DNA of 41,064 nucleotides from assembly GCA_019115335.1 (NCBI GenBank), contig DXDT01000190.1, positions 1-41,064 on the forward strand. Direction: 5' to 3'. Shown here one piece after another: positions 1 to 8,662 of this stretch. This DNA is from Candidatus Brachybacterium merdigallinarum. Its GTDB lineage: Bacteria; Actinomycetota; Actinomycetes; Actinomycetales; Dermabacteraceae. The number at the start of each line of letters is the position of its first letter. Positions within the stretch are counted from its first letter, which is position 1. The notes beneath the pieces are model-generated. The model was not told where the DNA came from. It ran no database searches and saw only the letters and a list, made by a program, of their open reading frames with translations. Made by a program: the position numbers and the translations under genes.

Positions 1-437
1 CCGCCGGTCGGCATGCCGATCCGGGCCTGGGCGATCGAGGCGGAGTCCGAATCGTCGTCCGCCAGTGCTGCGGTGAGCGAGGAGATCGTCGGCTCGTGAC
101 CGACCACCATCACCACCTGGTGGCGATCCTCGACCGCCCGCAGCAGCGCTGCGAGCTCGCCGGCGCCGCCGGTGTAGATGTCCTCGTGGAAGGTGACCTC
201 GCCGTCGAAGCCGGGCATCGCCGCGACCACCGCGTCCCAGGTCTGGGAGGTGCGGGCCGCGTCCGAGACCAGCACGTGGCTGACCTGCACGTTCTGTGCG
301 GCCAGGTACTCGCCCACCAGGGCGGCCTGGGTGCGACCCCGGGAGGCGAGGTCGCGGGCGTGATCGACGGTGCCGCTTTCCGCCTTGCCGTGTCTCATCA
401 GCAGCAGCAGGCGCGAGGGGGGCTCGGAGTCGGACAT
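1..437 (-). CDS. Phosphohistidine phosphatase SixA-like / histidine phosphatase family protein (3' truncated by window edge)
   Basis: Minus-strand translation from ATG at 437: MSDSEPPSRLLLLMRHGKAESG..., with RHG catalytic motif and VVGHEPT motif; open through position 1. Confidence 0.85.
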   Translation of the reverse strand, partial: MSDSEPPSRLLLLMRHGKAESGTVDHARDLASRGRTQAALVGEYLAAQNVQVSHVLVSDAARTSQTWDAVVAAMPGFDGEVTFHEDIYTGGAGELAALLRAVEDRHQVVMVVGHEPTISSLTAALADDDSDSASIAQARIGMPTG

Positions 438-442
438 GGCCC

Positions 443-1168
443 TCAGTGTCCCATGCCCAGGCCGCCGTCGACCGGGATCACGGCGCCGGAGATGTAGGCG
501 GCGTCGTCCCCGGCCAGGAAGGCGACCACGCGGGAGAGCTCGTCCGGGTCCGCGAAGCGGGCGGCGGGAATGGCCTTGAGGTACTCGGCCCGGCGCTCCT
601 CGGAGAGCTGCTGGGTCATCTCGGTGTCGATGTATCCCGGGGCGACCACGTTCGCGGTGATGCCTCGGGAGCCGAGCTCGCGGGTGATCGCGCGGGCCAT
701 GCCGATCAGGCCGGACTTCGAGGCGGCGTAGTTCACCTGTCCGGGAGTGCCGTAGAGACCCACCACCGAGCTGATCAGGATGATCCGTCCCCGCTTGGCA
801 CGCATCATCGACTTGATGACCCGCTTCACGCTCCGGAACGCGCCGGTGAGATTGGTGTCGATGACCTGCTCGAAGGACTCGTCGCTCATCCGCAGCAGCA
901 GCTGGTCGTCGGTGATGCCAGCGTTGGCGACCAGCACCTCGATCGGGCCGTGGGCCTCCTCGACCTGCGTGATCGCGGCGTCGAGGGAGCTGCCGTCGGT
1001 GACGTCCGCGGCGACGGTCAGGGTGCCCTTGGGGCCGCCCTCACCGGAGCGGCTGGTGACGGCGACCCGGTCGCCCCGGCGCACGAACTCCTCGGCGATG
1101 GAGCGGCCGATGCCGCGGTTACCGCCGGTGATCAGGACGCTGCGGGGAGAGGCGATGGGGTCGGACAT
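443..1168 (-). CDS. fabG: 3-oxoacyl-ACP reductase FabG-type SDR
   Basis: ORF 443..1279 trimmed to MSDPIASPRSVLITGGNRGIGRSIAEEF; GxxxGIG cofactor motif, YAASKSG active site; AAGGAG RBS upstream of 1168. Confidence 0.88.
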   Translation of the reverse strand: MSDPIASPRSVLITGGNRGIGRSIAEEFVRRGDRVAVTSRSGEGGPKGTLTVAADVTDGSSLDAAITQVEEAHGPIEVLVANAGITDDQLLLRMSDESFEQVIDTNLTGAFRSVKRVIKSMMRAKRGRIILISSVVGLYGTPGQVNYAASKSGLIGMARAITRELGSRGITANVVAPGYIDTEMTQQLSEERRAEYLKAIPAARFADPDELSRVVAFLAGDDAAYISGAVIPVDGGLGMGH

Positions 1169-1281
1169 GGACGCTCCTTGGGACTCGATGGACATGCGGT
1201 GTTCTACGATACGTGGAGACAGCGCCGGAGCCCTGGGGGACTCTCCGGCCCCGGACTTCATCCATGGGGAAGGTTCCACTG

Positions 1282-2880
1282 ATGGCCTACCGTTTCAATC
1301 CGCCGCCGAACTGGCAGATCGAGGATCCGGACTGGACGCCGCCGCCCGGTTGGCAGCCCGATCCGGCCTGGGGACCCGCACCCGATGGCTGGAACTTCTG
1401 GATCCCGGCCGACGAGGCACCGCAGGATCAGGCCCCCGACGACGATGCGACCCGAGTGGTCAGCACCGGCGAGCAGACCGGCGCACCCGCTGCCGACGAC
1501 GACGACGACGCGACGCGCGTGGCCAGCACCGGCGAACAGGCCGGGGCGCCCGCTGCCGACGAGGATGCGACCCGGGAGGTCTCCTCCGGTGAGTACCCCG
1601 TGGAGGCGGCCCCGGTGGACGATGCGACCCGTGTGGTCAGCACCGGCAAGCAGGCCGGCGCACCCGCTGCCGAGGACGACGCGAGCCATGTCGCCGGAAC
1701 CGGTGATCAGGCACCTGCCGCGCCGCGGAGCTACGAGCAGGCCGCCGACGCGTACGGTCCCGCCGAGACGCAGGCGCCCGCGGCCGCTGCCCCCGCTGCC
1801 GAGGAGACGGCGGAGCCCGTCGGGGCCGCGGAGGCCGTGGAGCCCGAGAGCTCTGCGGAGACCGCCGAGTACACCGGCCCCGATCTCGACGCCGATCTCC
1901 AGCAGCAGACCCCCTACGAGCAGGCTCCGTACGAGGAGGCCCCACAGGCTCCGTATGAGCAGGCCGCACCGTACGAGGCGCAGGAGCCGGCGGACGATCC
2001 CTCCGCTGCCCCCGCGGCGGCAGTCGGTGCACAGGAACTGTTCTCCCAGGACCAGCAGCCGGTCGGACACGAGCCGGGCTACGGTCAGGCGTCGCCCTCG
2101 CAGGGCTACGGTCAGGCCTCGCCCGCGCCCGGCTACGGTCAGCCCTCCGCCGGTGAGCCCCAGTTCGGGGACAGCTCCGGCTGGACCGCGACCACCGATG
2201 CCCAGGATGCGCCGAAGAAGGGCGTCGTCCAGCGCTTCTGGTGGCTCGGCTGCCTCGGGCTGCTGCTGGTCGCACTGCTGGTCGCCGCGGTGATCGGGGG
2301 CGTCGTGCTGGTGACGCGGGGCGGCGACGAGCCCACGGGCGACGGAGAGACCACCGCCACGTCCCCGGAGCCGTCGGACGAGCCGACGGAGGATCCCACG
2401 GAGGAGCCGTCGGAGGAGCCGACCGACGATGACGAGACCGTCACCCCGACGGCGCTGCCCGTGATCGACGAGGCCGCCGCCGTGACGCAGGATGTCGTCG
2501 GACCCGATGGCGTGGGCAGCATGGCGATCCAGATGGCATGGGTCCCGGGCGAGGACATGCCCAGCACCTACGGCGGCACCATCGAGCCGGCCGAGCACGG
2601 CGAGTACCTCGTCGTGACCGCGCAGATCACCGTGACCGAGGGCACCATGACCATGGGCCCCTACGACTTCGAGGTCGTCACCCCCTACGGCGGAGCCGTC
2701 GACTACTCCTCGGAGACCTACGGGCTGGAGGTCTCCGGCCTCGACTTCGACGCCCCGAACGAGTTCTCCGCCGGTGAGACGTACACCATCCAGCTGCTGT
2801 TCGACTTCCAGCGAGCCGGCGGCAACGTGCTGAACTACGAGACCTGGACCGATACGTACTCCTGGGACGTTCCTACGTGA
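1282..2880 (+). CDS. Hypothetical membrane protein: N-terminal FNPPPNW/WGPxPxGW motif, Thr-containing tandem repeats, one TM helix, extracellular C-terminal domain
   Basis: MAYRFNPPPNWQIEDPDWTPPPGWQPDPAWGPAPDGWNFW...; DATRVVSTGEQAGAPAA repeats; GYGQASP repeats; TM helix WWLGCLGLLLVALLVAAVIGGVVLV. Confidence 0.85.
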   Translation: MAYRFNPPPNWQIEDPDWTPPPGWQPDPAWGPAPDGWNFWIPADEAPQDQAPDDDATRVVSTGEQTGAPAADDDDDATRVASTGEQAGAPAADEDATREVSSGEYPVEAAPVDDATRVVSTGKQAGAPAAEDDASHVAGTGDQAPAAPRSYEQAADAYGPAETQAPAAAAPAAEETAEPVGAAEAVEPESSAETAEYTGPDLDADLQQQTPYEQAPYEEAPQAPYEQAAPYEAQEPADDPSAAPAAAVGAQELFSQDQQPVGHEPGYGQASPSQGYGQASPAPGYGQPSAGEPQFGDSSGWTATTDAQDAPKKGVVQRFWWLGCLGLLLVALLVAAVIGGVVLVTRGGDEPTGDGETTATSPEPSDEPTEDPTEEPSEEPTDDDETVTPTALPVIDEAAAVTQDVVGPDGVGSMAIQMAWVPGEDMPSTYGGTIEPAEHGEYLVVTAQITVTEGTMTMGPYDFEVVTPYGGAVDYSSETYGLEVSGLDFDAPNEFSAGETYTIQLLFDFQRAGGNVLNYETWTDTYSWDVPT

Positions 2881-3389
2881 GTGAGCGCTTCAACCCCCCG
2901 CCGAACTGGCCGGAGCCGCCCCACGACGGGTGGCTCCCGCCGGCGGACTTCCAGCCGCGCTTCGACTGGGGACCGGTGCCGGCAGGCTGGCGGCTTTGGT
3001 TGCCCGGTCGACGCCTGGCCAAGGAGCAGCCCCCGCTACAGCCCTCGGAGAACGTCCCGGCCAGCGGAGCACGCCCCCGCCCTCGCGTGGCGCACTACCC
3101 GGTGACCGTGGCCAATCCCGGGATGTGGTCGCTGAACCACCTCGAACAGGAGGACTACGGATTCCCCGAGCCGAGACCGGAGCGGAAGCGCCCGCGCCTG
3201 CGCCTCGGCGTGACGATCTCGGTCACCGTGCTCGGATTCCTCATCGCAGCACTGACCGCCGTGATGTTCGTATGGCTGGTCGACTTCGCGGTGGAGGACC
3301 TCATCGGCGTCCTCACCGAGATGCAGACCTCCCTCTCCTCACCGTCCGCACCGACCGGTGAGGGTGCCGGATCCGCGACGACCGGATGA
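2877..3389 (+). CDS. Hypothetical membrane protein with the same N-terminal FNPPPNW motif (paralogous N-terminus)
   Basis: MSERFNPPPNWPEPPHDGWLPPADFQPRFDWGPVPAGWRLWLP; one TM helix; GTGA overlap with the preceding gene. Confidence 0.8.
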   Translation: MSERFNPPPNWPEPPHDGWLPPADFQPRFDWGPVPAGWRLWLPGRRLAKEQPPLQPSENVPASGARPRPRVAHYPVTVANPGMWSLNHLEQEDYGFPEPRPERKRPRLRLGVTISVTVLGFLIAALTAVMFVWLVDFAVEDLIGVLTEMQTSLSSPSAPTGEGAGSATTG

Positions 3390-4294
3390 ACCGCTCCACC
3401 GTCCGTCGTCGGGTCCTGCTGAGCCGGGAGACCCTGCTGGGCGCACTGGTCGTGATACTGGCCAGCGCGCTCTGCATCGGCCTGGGCCTGTGGCAGTTCG
3501 GCCGCTACGAGGATCGGCGCGACAGCGCCGCCATCGTCGACGCGCAGTACGACGCCGACCCCGTCCCCCTCGACGAGGTGCTCGACAGTCCGACCACCCC
3601 TCTGGCGAGCCAGCAGCAGTGGACGCCCGTCACGCTGACCGGCAGCTACTGCGACGAGCCTGCCTGCGTGCTGCATGTCCGCAACCGCCAGCTCAACGGC
3701 AGCGTGGGCTTCTGGGAGACGGTGCCGTTCCGGAGCGACGACGGCGTGGTGCTGTTCGTCGTGCGGGGATGGGTCGCCGAGGACGAGAGCACCTCGGCCC
3801 CCGCGAAACCCGCAGCGCTGCCCGAGGGCGAGATCACGATCACCGTGCGGCTGCGTCCGATCGAGCCCGTGCTCGACCGCGATCCCCCAGCGCGGCAGGC
3901 GCACTCCGTCAACCCTGAGCAGATGGCCGAGCTGATCACTGGCGCCGGGAGCGACGCCACCGCAGGCACCCTGGTCACCGGGGCCTTCGGTGAGCTCGCG
4001 GCGGAACAGCCCCCCGGTCCCCGCCCGGCGCCCCTCGAGGCGCCCGACACCTCGCTGGGCCCCCACCTCTCCTACGCCTTCCAATGGTGGATCTTCGCGC
4101 TGTTCTTCCCTCTGGCTCTGGTGGTGCGCACGCGCAAGGTCCTGCAGGAATCGCTCGAGGACCTCGAGGCGGAGCATGAGACGGTGGAGACGGAGCTGAC
4201 CGCAGTGCGACGACCGCGCCGCGAGGTCCACACCTCCCATCGCGGCCAGGACGAGGACGAGGAAGATGCACTCATCGACAGCTTCTACCGCTGA
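3386..4294 (+). CDS. SURF1 family cytochrome oxidase biogenesis protein
   Basis: N-terminal TM followed by LGLWQFGRYEDRR, W..VTLTGSY, VRGWV and C-terminal TM; ATGA overlap with the upstream gene. Confidence 0.85.
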   Translation: MNRSTVRRRVLLSRETLLGALVVILASALCIGLGLWQFGRYEDRRDSAAIVDAQYDADPVPLDEVLDSPTTPLASQQQWTPVTLTGSYCDEPACVLHVRNRQLNGSVGFWETVPFRSDDGVVLFVVRGWVAEDESTSAPAKPAALPEGEITITVRLRPIEPVLDRDPPARQAHSVNPEQMAELITGAGSDATAGTLVTGAFGELAAEQPPGPRPAPLEAPDTSLGPHLSYAFQWWIFALFFPLALVVRTRKVLQESLEDLEAEHETVETELTAVRRPRREVHTSHRGQDEDEEDALIDSFYR

Positions 4295-5096
4295 CCCGCT
4301 CACCCGTTTCCTGCCGGGGGCGAGGCCCCGCCGGATCGCCCATCGGGGCCTGTCCCCGGAGGGCGCGGAGAACACCCTCGCCGCCTTCGGCGCCGCCCTC
4401 GAGGCCGGAGCCGACCTGCTCGAGACCGATGTCCGGGCGACCGCTGACGGCGTCGCCTGGCTGCTGCACGACGAGACCCTGCAGCGCATCGCCCAGGATC
4501 CCCGGCCCGTCGCCGAGCTCACCGGGGCGCAGATGCGCGAGGTGCGCGTGGCCGGCATCGAGCCGGTGTCGCGGCTCGAGGATGCGCTCGGAGAGTTCCC
4601 GGATGCGCAGTTCAACATCGACGTGAAGGTTCCCGAGGCGATCGCCTCCACCGTCACCGCGATCGCCCGCACCGGCAGCGCAGAGCGGATCTGCCTGACC
4701 AGCTTCCACGGTTCCGTCGCCGCGGACGCCGTGGCCCGGGTGCAGGCCGCCACCGGCATCCTGCCGGCGCGCAGCCCGTCCCGCGGTGCCATGGCCGCCT
4801 TCCTCGCTGCGCGCGCACTCGAGCTGCCGGCGGCGTGCCTGGCGCGGCTGCTGGCCCCCTACGGGGCGCTCCAGGTCCCGCCCCGCTATCCGTACTCATC
4901 CCGCTGGGCCGTGCCGATCGTCACCGAGGCCAATATCGCCGCAGCTCATCGCGCCGGGGTCGAGGTGCACGTCTGGACCGTGGATGAGCCCGCGGCCATG
5001 CGCGATCTGCTGGTGAGCGGCGTGGATGGTATCATCACCAATCGGGTCGATCTGCTGACGGAGCTCCTGGAGGGCACCGCACCGACCACCCGCTGA
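4266..5096 (+). CDS. Glycerophosphodiester phosphodiesterase family protein
   Basis: RRIAHRGLSPEGAENTLAAFGAALEAGADLLETDVRATADGVAWLLHDETLQR: GDPD HRG...ENT...E.D motif set. Confidence 0.9.
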   Translation: MHSSTASTADPLTRFLPGARPRRIAHRGLSPEGAENTLAAFGAALEAGADLLETDVRATADGVAWLLHDETLQRIAQDPRPVAELTGAQMREVRVAGIEPVSRLEDALGEFPDAQFNIDVKVPEAIASTVTAIARTGSAERICLTSFHGSVAADAVARVQAATGILPARSPSRGAMAAFLAARALELPAACLARLLAPYGALQVPPRYPYSSRWAVPIVTEANIAAAHRAGVEVHVWTVDEPAAMRDLLVSGVDGIITNRVDLLTELLEGTAPTTR

Positions 5097-5240
5097 CGCT
5101 CCGCTCCCCCGGCGGCCGAGTACCCAGTCGCCAGGAACACGGGCGCCGGGAACAGAACCACGGCCGCGAGCGTTGATGCCAGCAGACCTCCCGGGATTCC
5201 GAGCCCGGCACCGATGAGCACCGCAGGAAGCGAGAACCGC

Positions 5241-5591
5241 ATGAGCAGCCGCAGCTTGCGAGGGACCCGTCTGGGATCCCTCTCCATGGAGACCGATGAC
5301 GGCGTGCTGGCCGCACCGCGCCAGGAAGCCGTCTACGACTGCCCGAACGGGCACGCGATCGTGCTCCCGTTCTCCGTCGAGGCGGATGTGCCCGCGGTGT
5401 GGGAGTGCCGCTGCGGCACCACCGCCGTGCTGCGCGACCACGAGAAGCCCGAGGAGAAGCCCGGCAAGCCCGTCCGCACCCACTGGGACATGCTCCTGGA
5501 GCGCCGCAGCGAGGAGGATCTGCAGGTGCTCCTCGACCAGCGCCTCGAGCTCCTGCGCGCCGGCAAGCTCCATCAGCGCCGCAACCTCTGA
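5241..5591 (+). CDS. rbpA: RNA polymerase-binding protein RbpA
   Basis: MSSRSLRGTRLGSLSMETDDGV..., CPNGHAIVLPFSVEADVPAVWECRCG Zn motif, KPVRTHWDMLLERRS. Confidence 0.93.
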   Translation: MSSRSLRGTRLGSLSMETDDGVLAAPRQEAVYDCPNGHAIVLPFSVEADVPAVWECRCGTTAVLRDHEKPEEKPGKPVRTHWDMLLERRSEEDLQVLLDQRLELLRAGKLHQRRNL

Positions 5592-5615
5592 GCGACTGAC
5601 ACCGCGCAGCCATAC

Positions 5616-5663
5616 CACGCACAGCGCCCCCGATCCGACTCCGGATCGGGGGCGCTGTGCGTG
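5616..5663. terminator. Bidirectional intrinsic terminator-like hairpin between convergent rbpA and fxsA
   Basis: Perfect 22-bp inverted repeat cacgcacagcgcccccgatccg-(actc)-cggatcgggggcgctgtgcgtg between two convergent stop codons. Confidence 0.88.
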
Positions 5664-5669
5664 TGGAGC

Positions 5670-6224
5670 TCAGTCCTGCGGGGTGGTGGGGCCCTGCTGG
5701 ATCGTGGGCGGGTCACCCGCGGAGGTGGGCCGGGACTCGACGATGATCTCCCCGTCGATCACTCCCCCGGCATCACGCCGGTACAGCACCTTGCGGGCGG
5801 ATTCCGATCCGCTGCTGAGCCCCATCGCCCGGATCGTACGGCGCTGCACCGGGGTGACCAGCAGGATCAGGCCCATCAGATCGGTGAGCAGGCCCGGGAA
5901 GAAGAACAGCAGCGCGGCCAGCATCGTGAAGGCGGGCCGGGAGAGGTGATCCTTGACGTCCCCGCTGCCGCGAACGGCCCGGACCAGGGAGCGCAACCGG
6001 ATGAAGGACTGCTGCCCCGCGGCGACGATCAGGGCGATCCCGACCACCCAGCCCAGCACGACGATCAGCACCGACCACCACAGGCTGGTGTTGATCCCGA
6101 TGACGATCAGCAGGGCGATCTCCAGGACGCCCACCAGCACGATGGCGAGGGGCACGAGGGTGCCCCAGCGGGAGCCCCGGCTGCTCCGGGAGCCGGCGTC
6201 GGGCCGGTGCGGGCTGGTGCTCAC
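5670..6224 (-). CDS. fxsA: FxsA family membrane protein
   Basis: LEIALLIVIGINTSLWWSVLIVVLGWVVGIALIV...RPAFTMLAALLFFFPGLLTDLMGLILLV, characteristic of FxsA. Confidence 0.85.
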   Translation of the reverse strand: MSTSPHRPDAGSRSSRGSRWGTLVPLAIVLVGVLEIALLIVIGINTSLWWSVLIVVLGWVVGIALIVAAGQQSFIRLRSLVRAVRGSGDVKDHLSRPAFTMLAALLFFFPGLLTDLMGLILLVTPVQRRTIRAMGLSSGSESARKVLYRRDAGGVIDGEIIVESRPTSAGDPPTIQQGPTTPQD

Positions 6225-6269
6225 AGCAGGTCCCCTTCCGATCGTGGTGGGGCGGCGACAGCGTCCAGG

Positions 6270-7010
6270 TTATCGCAGCAGCCCGAGAGCCTGCTGGGTG
6301 CGGTGGCGGATCCCCCACCAGGTCACCAACAGGAGGGCCTCCCTGACGATGCCCGAGCTCATCTTGGAGGCGCCCTCGGTGCGCTCGTCGAAATCGATGG
6401 GGACCTCCCGGATCACCGCCCCGTCGAGACGGGCGCGGCGGGTCATGTCGACCTGGAAGCAGTAGCCCTGGGAGGCGATGTCCTCGGCGACCAGGCGACG
6501 CAGCAGTGGAGCCCGGAAGGCACGGAAGCCGGCGGTGGCATCGTTGACGCGCAGCCCCAGCATCACCCGCACGTACCGGTTGGCGACGCGGGAGAGCAGC
6601 ATGCGCCGTAGCGGCCAGTCGTGGACCCGGCCCCCGGGGACCCACCGGGACCCGATCGCGAGGTCGGCTCCGCGACGCACCGCCTCGAGCAGTCCGCCCA
6701 GCTGCTCGGGGCGATGGGAGGCGTCGGCATCCATCTCCACCAGCACTTCGTAGCCGTGCTCGAGCCCCCAGGCGAAGCCCGCGAGGTAGGCGGGGCCGAG
6801 CCCCTCCTTCGCGGTCCGGTGCAGGACATGGACGTGGTCATCGACCGCGGCGATCTGCTCGGCCCACTGCCCGGTGCCGTCCGGGGAGCCGTCGTCGACG
6901 ATCAACACATGCACCTGAGGCTCGGCGCGGCGCAGCCGCTGCAGGGTGCCGGGCAGTGCCTCGCGCTCGTTGTAGGTGGGGGTGATGACCAGGGTGGCGG
7001 GTGGGGTCAC
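6270..7010 (-). CDS. ppm: Polyprenol monophosphomannose synthase (GT2 family)
   Basis: LVITPTYNEREALPGTLQRL...VLIVDDGSPDGTGQWAEQI...LVEMDADASHRPEQL; GTGA overlap with upstream lnt sets the start at 7010. Confidence 0.88.
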   Translation of the reverse strand: MTPPATLVITPTYNEREALPGTLQRLRRAEPQVHVLIVDDGSPDGTGQWAEQIAAVDDHVHVLHRTAKEGLGPAYLAGFAWGLEHGYEVLVEMDADASHRPEQLGGLLEAVRRGADLAIGSRWVPGGRVHDWPLRRMLLSRVANRYVRVMLGLRVNDATAGFRAFRAPLLRRLVAEDIASQGYCFQVDMTRRARLDGAVIREVPIDFDERTEGASKMSSGIVREALLLVTWWGIRHRTQQALGLLR

Positions 7011-8662
7011 TGCTTCTTCTTCCGGCTGGCAGGGTGGATGGCGCGCCGCGTGGAGCCGAGCGCCGCCAGCCATCCCACCACACCCACGGCGGTGATGCCG
7101 ATCGCGATCCAGGGGCCGGCGGCGACCGCGGGGGTGATGCCGGTGCGCAGGGGGACGTCCGCGATCATCGCGCCCTGATCCCAGTGGTCGACGTGGGCGA
7201 GTCGGCGCCCCTCCGGGGAGAAGATCGCGCTGGGCCCCGCTGTCGCCGCATGCACGACGCTGCGGCCGCTGATCACCGCCATCACCTCGGCCTGCGCCAG
7301 CTGCTGGACGGCCTCGTGGGAATCGCCGAACAGGGCGGTGTTGGACTGCACCACGATCACCTCGGCACCGTCATCGACCACGTCCAGGACCAGGTTGTCG
7401 TAGGCGATCTCGAAGCAGATCAGGATCCCCACCTGCGCCTCCCCCTGTTCGAGGGACTGCAGGTCCATCACCCCGACCTCGTCCCCGGCCAGCATGTCAC
7501 GGCCCACCAGGTCCACCTTGTCGGTGATGCGGCGGAACAGGTCCCGGGCCGGCACGTACTCGCCGAAGGGGACGGGATGCCGCTTGGCGTAGACGTACGG
7601 GGTCTCGCCCTCCGGGGTGTACAGCAGGGCGTGGTTGTAGCGCTGGTCCTCGCCCACTGCCTGCTGCGTGCCCACCAGCAGCGGAGCCTCGGCGTCGGCG
7701 GCCAGGGCGCTGATCTCCCGGGCGCGCTGCGGATCCTCGCGAGGATCCCAGCCGGTGGAGTCCTCCGGCCAGACCACGAGGTCGGCCGAGACCCCGCTCT
7801 CCTGGGCGGCCCCCAGAGCGCCCTGCGTGACGTCGACGTGATTCTCGTAGACCCCCTCGGGCATCTGATAGGTCACGCCCTCGGGCTTCGTGGCCGACCC
7901 CTGGATCGCCATGATCGTCATCGAATGACGCCCTTCGGGCGGGGCGTTGCGCGGATAGGGCACGACCATCGTGGCGAGCACCGCGGCGACGGCGAGGGCG
8001 AGCGGCCACACGCCGGAGAAGCCGATCAGCCCCCGGTGGCGGCGCCCCAGCAGGGCGAGCACGCCGTGCAGCACCACCTGCCCGAGCAGCGCGACCGCGA
8101 AGGCGAGCCCGGCCGTGCCGATCCACGGGCCCAGGGACAGCAGCGGGGAGTCGGCCAGGGCGAAGGCACTGGCCCCCCAGGACAGTCCACCCCAGGGCCA
8201 GTGGGAGCGCAGCGTCTCCACCCCCACCCAGAGCGCTGCGACGACCAGGGCGGTGGAGATCGTCAGCCCCCGTCGCACCATGACGGTGCGGGCCAGGAGG
8301 CCGTACAGCAGGATGTACAGCGCCTGGACGATGCCCAGGGCGATCCAGGGAACGGTGCCGGCATAGATGTTCGCCCACTCCGTCAGGGGGATGAAGAACG
8401 CAGCCCCCCAGAGCAGGGAGACCAGCGCGGCCAACCACACCGAGCGCACCAGCAGCCCGGCCGAGAGCAGTGTCAGCGACAGCGGCAGCAGCCCCCACAT
8501 GTCATAGGGCGGGAACGCGGCGAACGCCGCTGCGCCGCCGACCACCGCGCAGAGCAGCGCGAGCGGCCAGGGGGTGGGGTCGATCTCGTCCCGCCGCGCC
8601 CGAGCGCGGCGGCGGGCGATCGCGGTGACCGTGTCGACCGCGTGGGCGGGGGCCGCCGTCAT
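7007..8662 (-). CDS. lnt: Apolipoprotein N-acyltransferase
   Basis: Multiple TM helices plus CN-hydrolase domain (VVWPEDST, KRHPVPFGEYVPARDLFRRI, ILICFEIAYDN); ATGA overlap with the upstream ORF sets the start at 8662. Confidence 0.9.
   Translation of the reverse strand: MTAAPAHAVDTVTAIARRRARARRDEIDPTPWPLALLCAVVGGAAAFAAFPPYDMWGLLPLSLTLLSAGLLVRSVWLAALVSLLWGAAFFIPLTEWANIYAGTVPWIALGIVQALYILLYGLLARTVMVRRGLTISTALVVAALWVGVETLRSHWPWGGLSWGASAFALADSPLLSLGPWIGTAGLAFAVALLGQVVLHGVLALLGRRHRGLIGFSGVWPLALAVAAVLATMVVPYPRNAPPEGRHSMTIMAIQGSATKPEGVTYQMPEGVYENHVDVTQGALGAAQESGVSADLVVWPEDSTGWDPREDPQRAREISALAADAEAPLLVGTQQAVGEDQRYNHALLYTPEGETPYVYAKRHPVPFGEYVPARDLFRRITDKVDLVGRDMLAGDEVGVMDLQSLEQGEAQVGILICFEIAYDNLVLDVVDDGAEVIVVQSNTALFGDSHEAVQQLAQAEVMAVISGRSVVHAATAGPSAIFSPEGRRLAHVDHWDQGAMIADVPLRTGITPAVAAGPWIAIGITAVGVVGWLAALGSTRRAIHPASRKKKQ

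Noticed and set aside
1258-2598. 446-aa minus-strand ORF with G/R/L-rich sequence
   Set aside because: Antisense of the repeat-containing FNPPPNW protein; its apparent repeats are the complement of the sense repeats.
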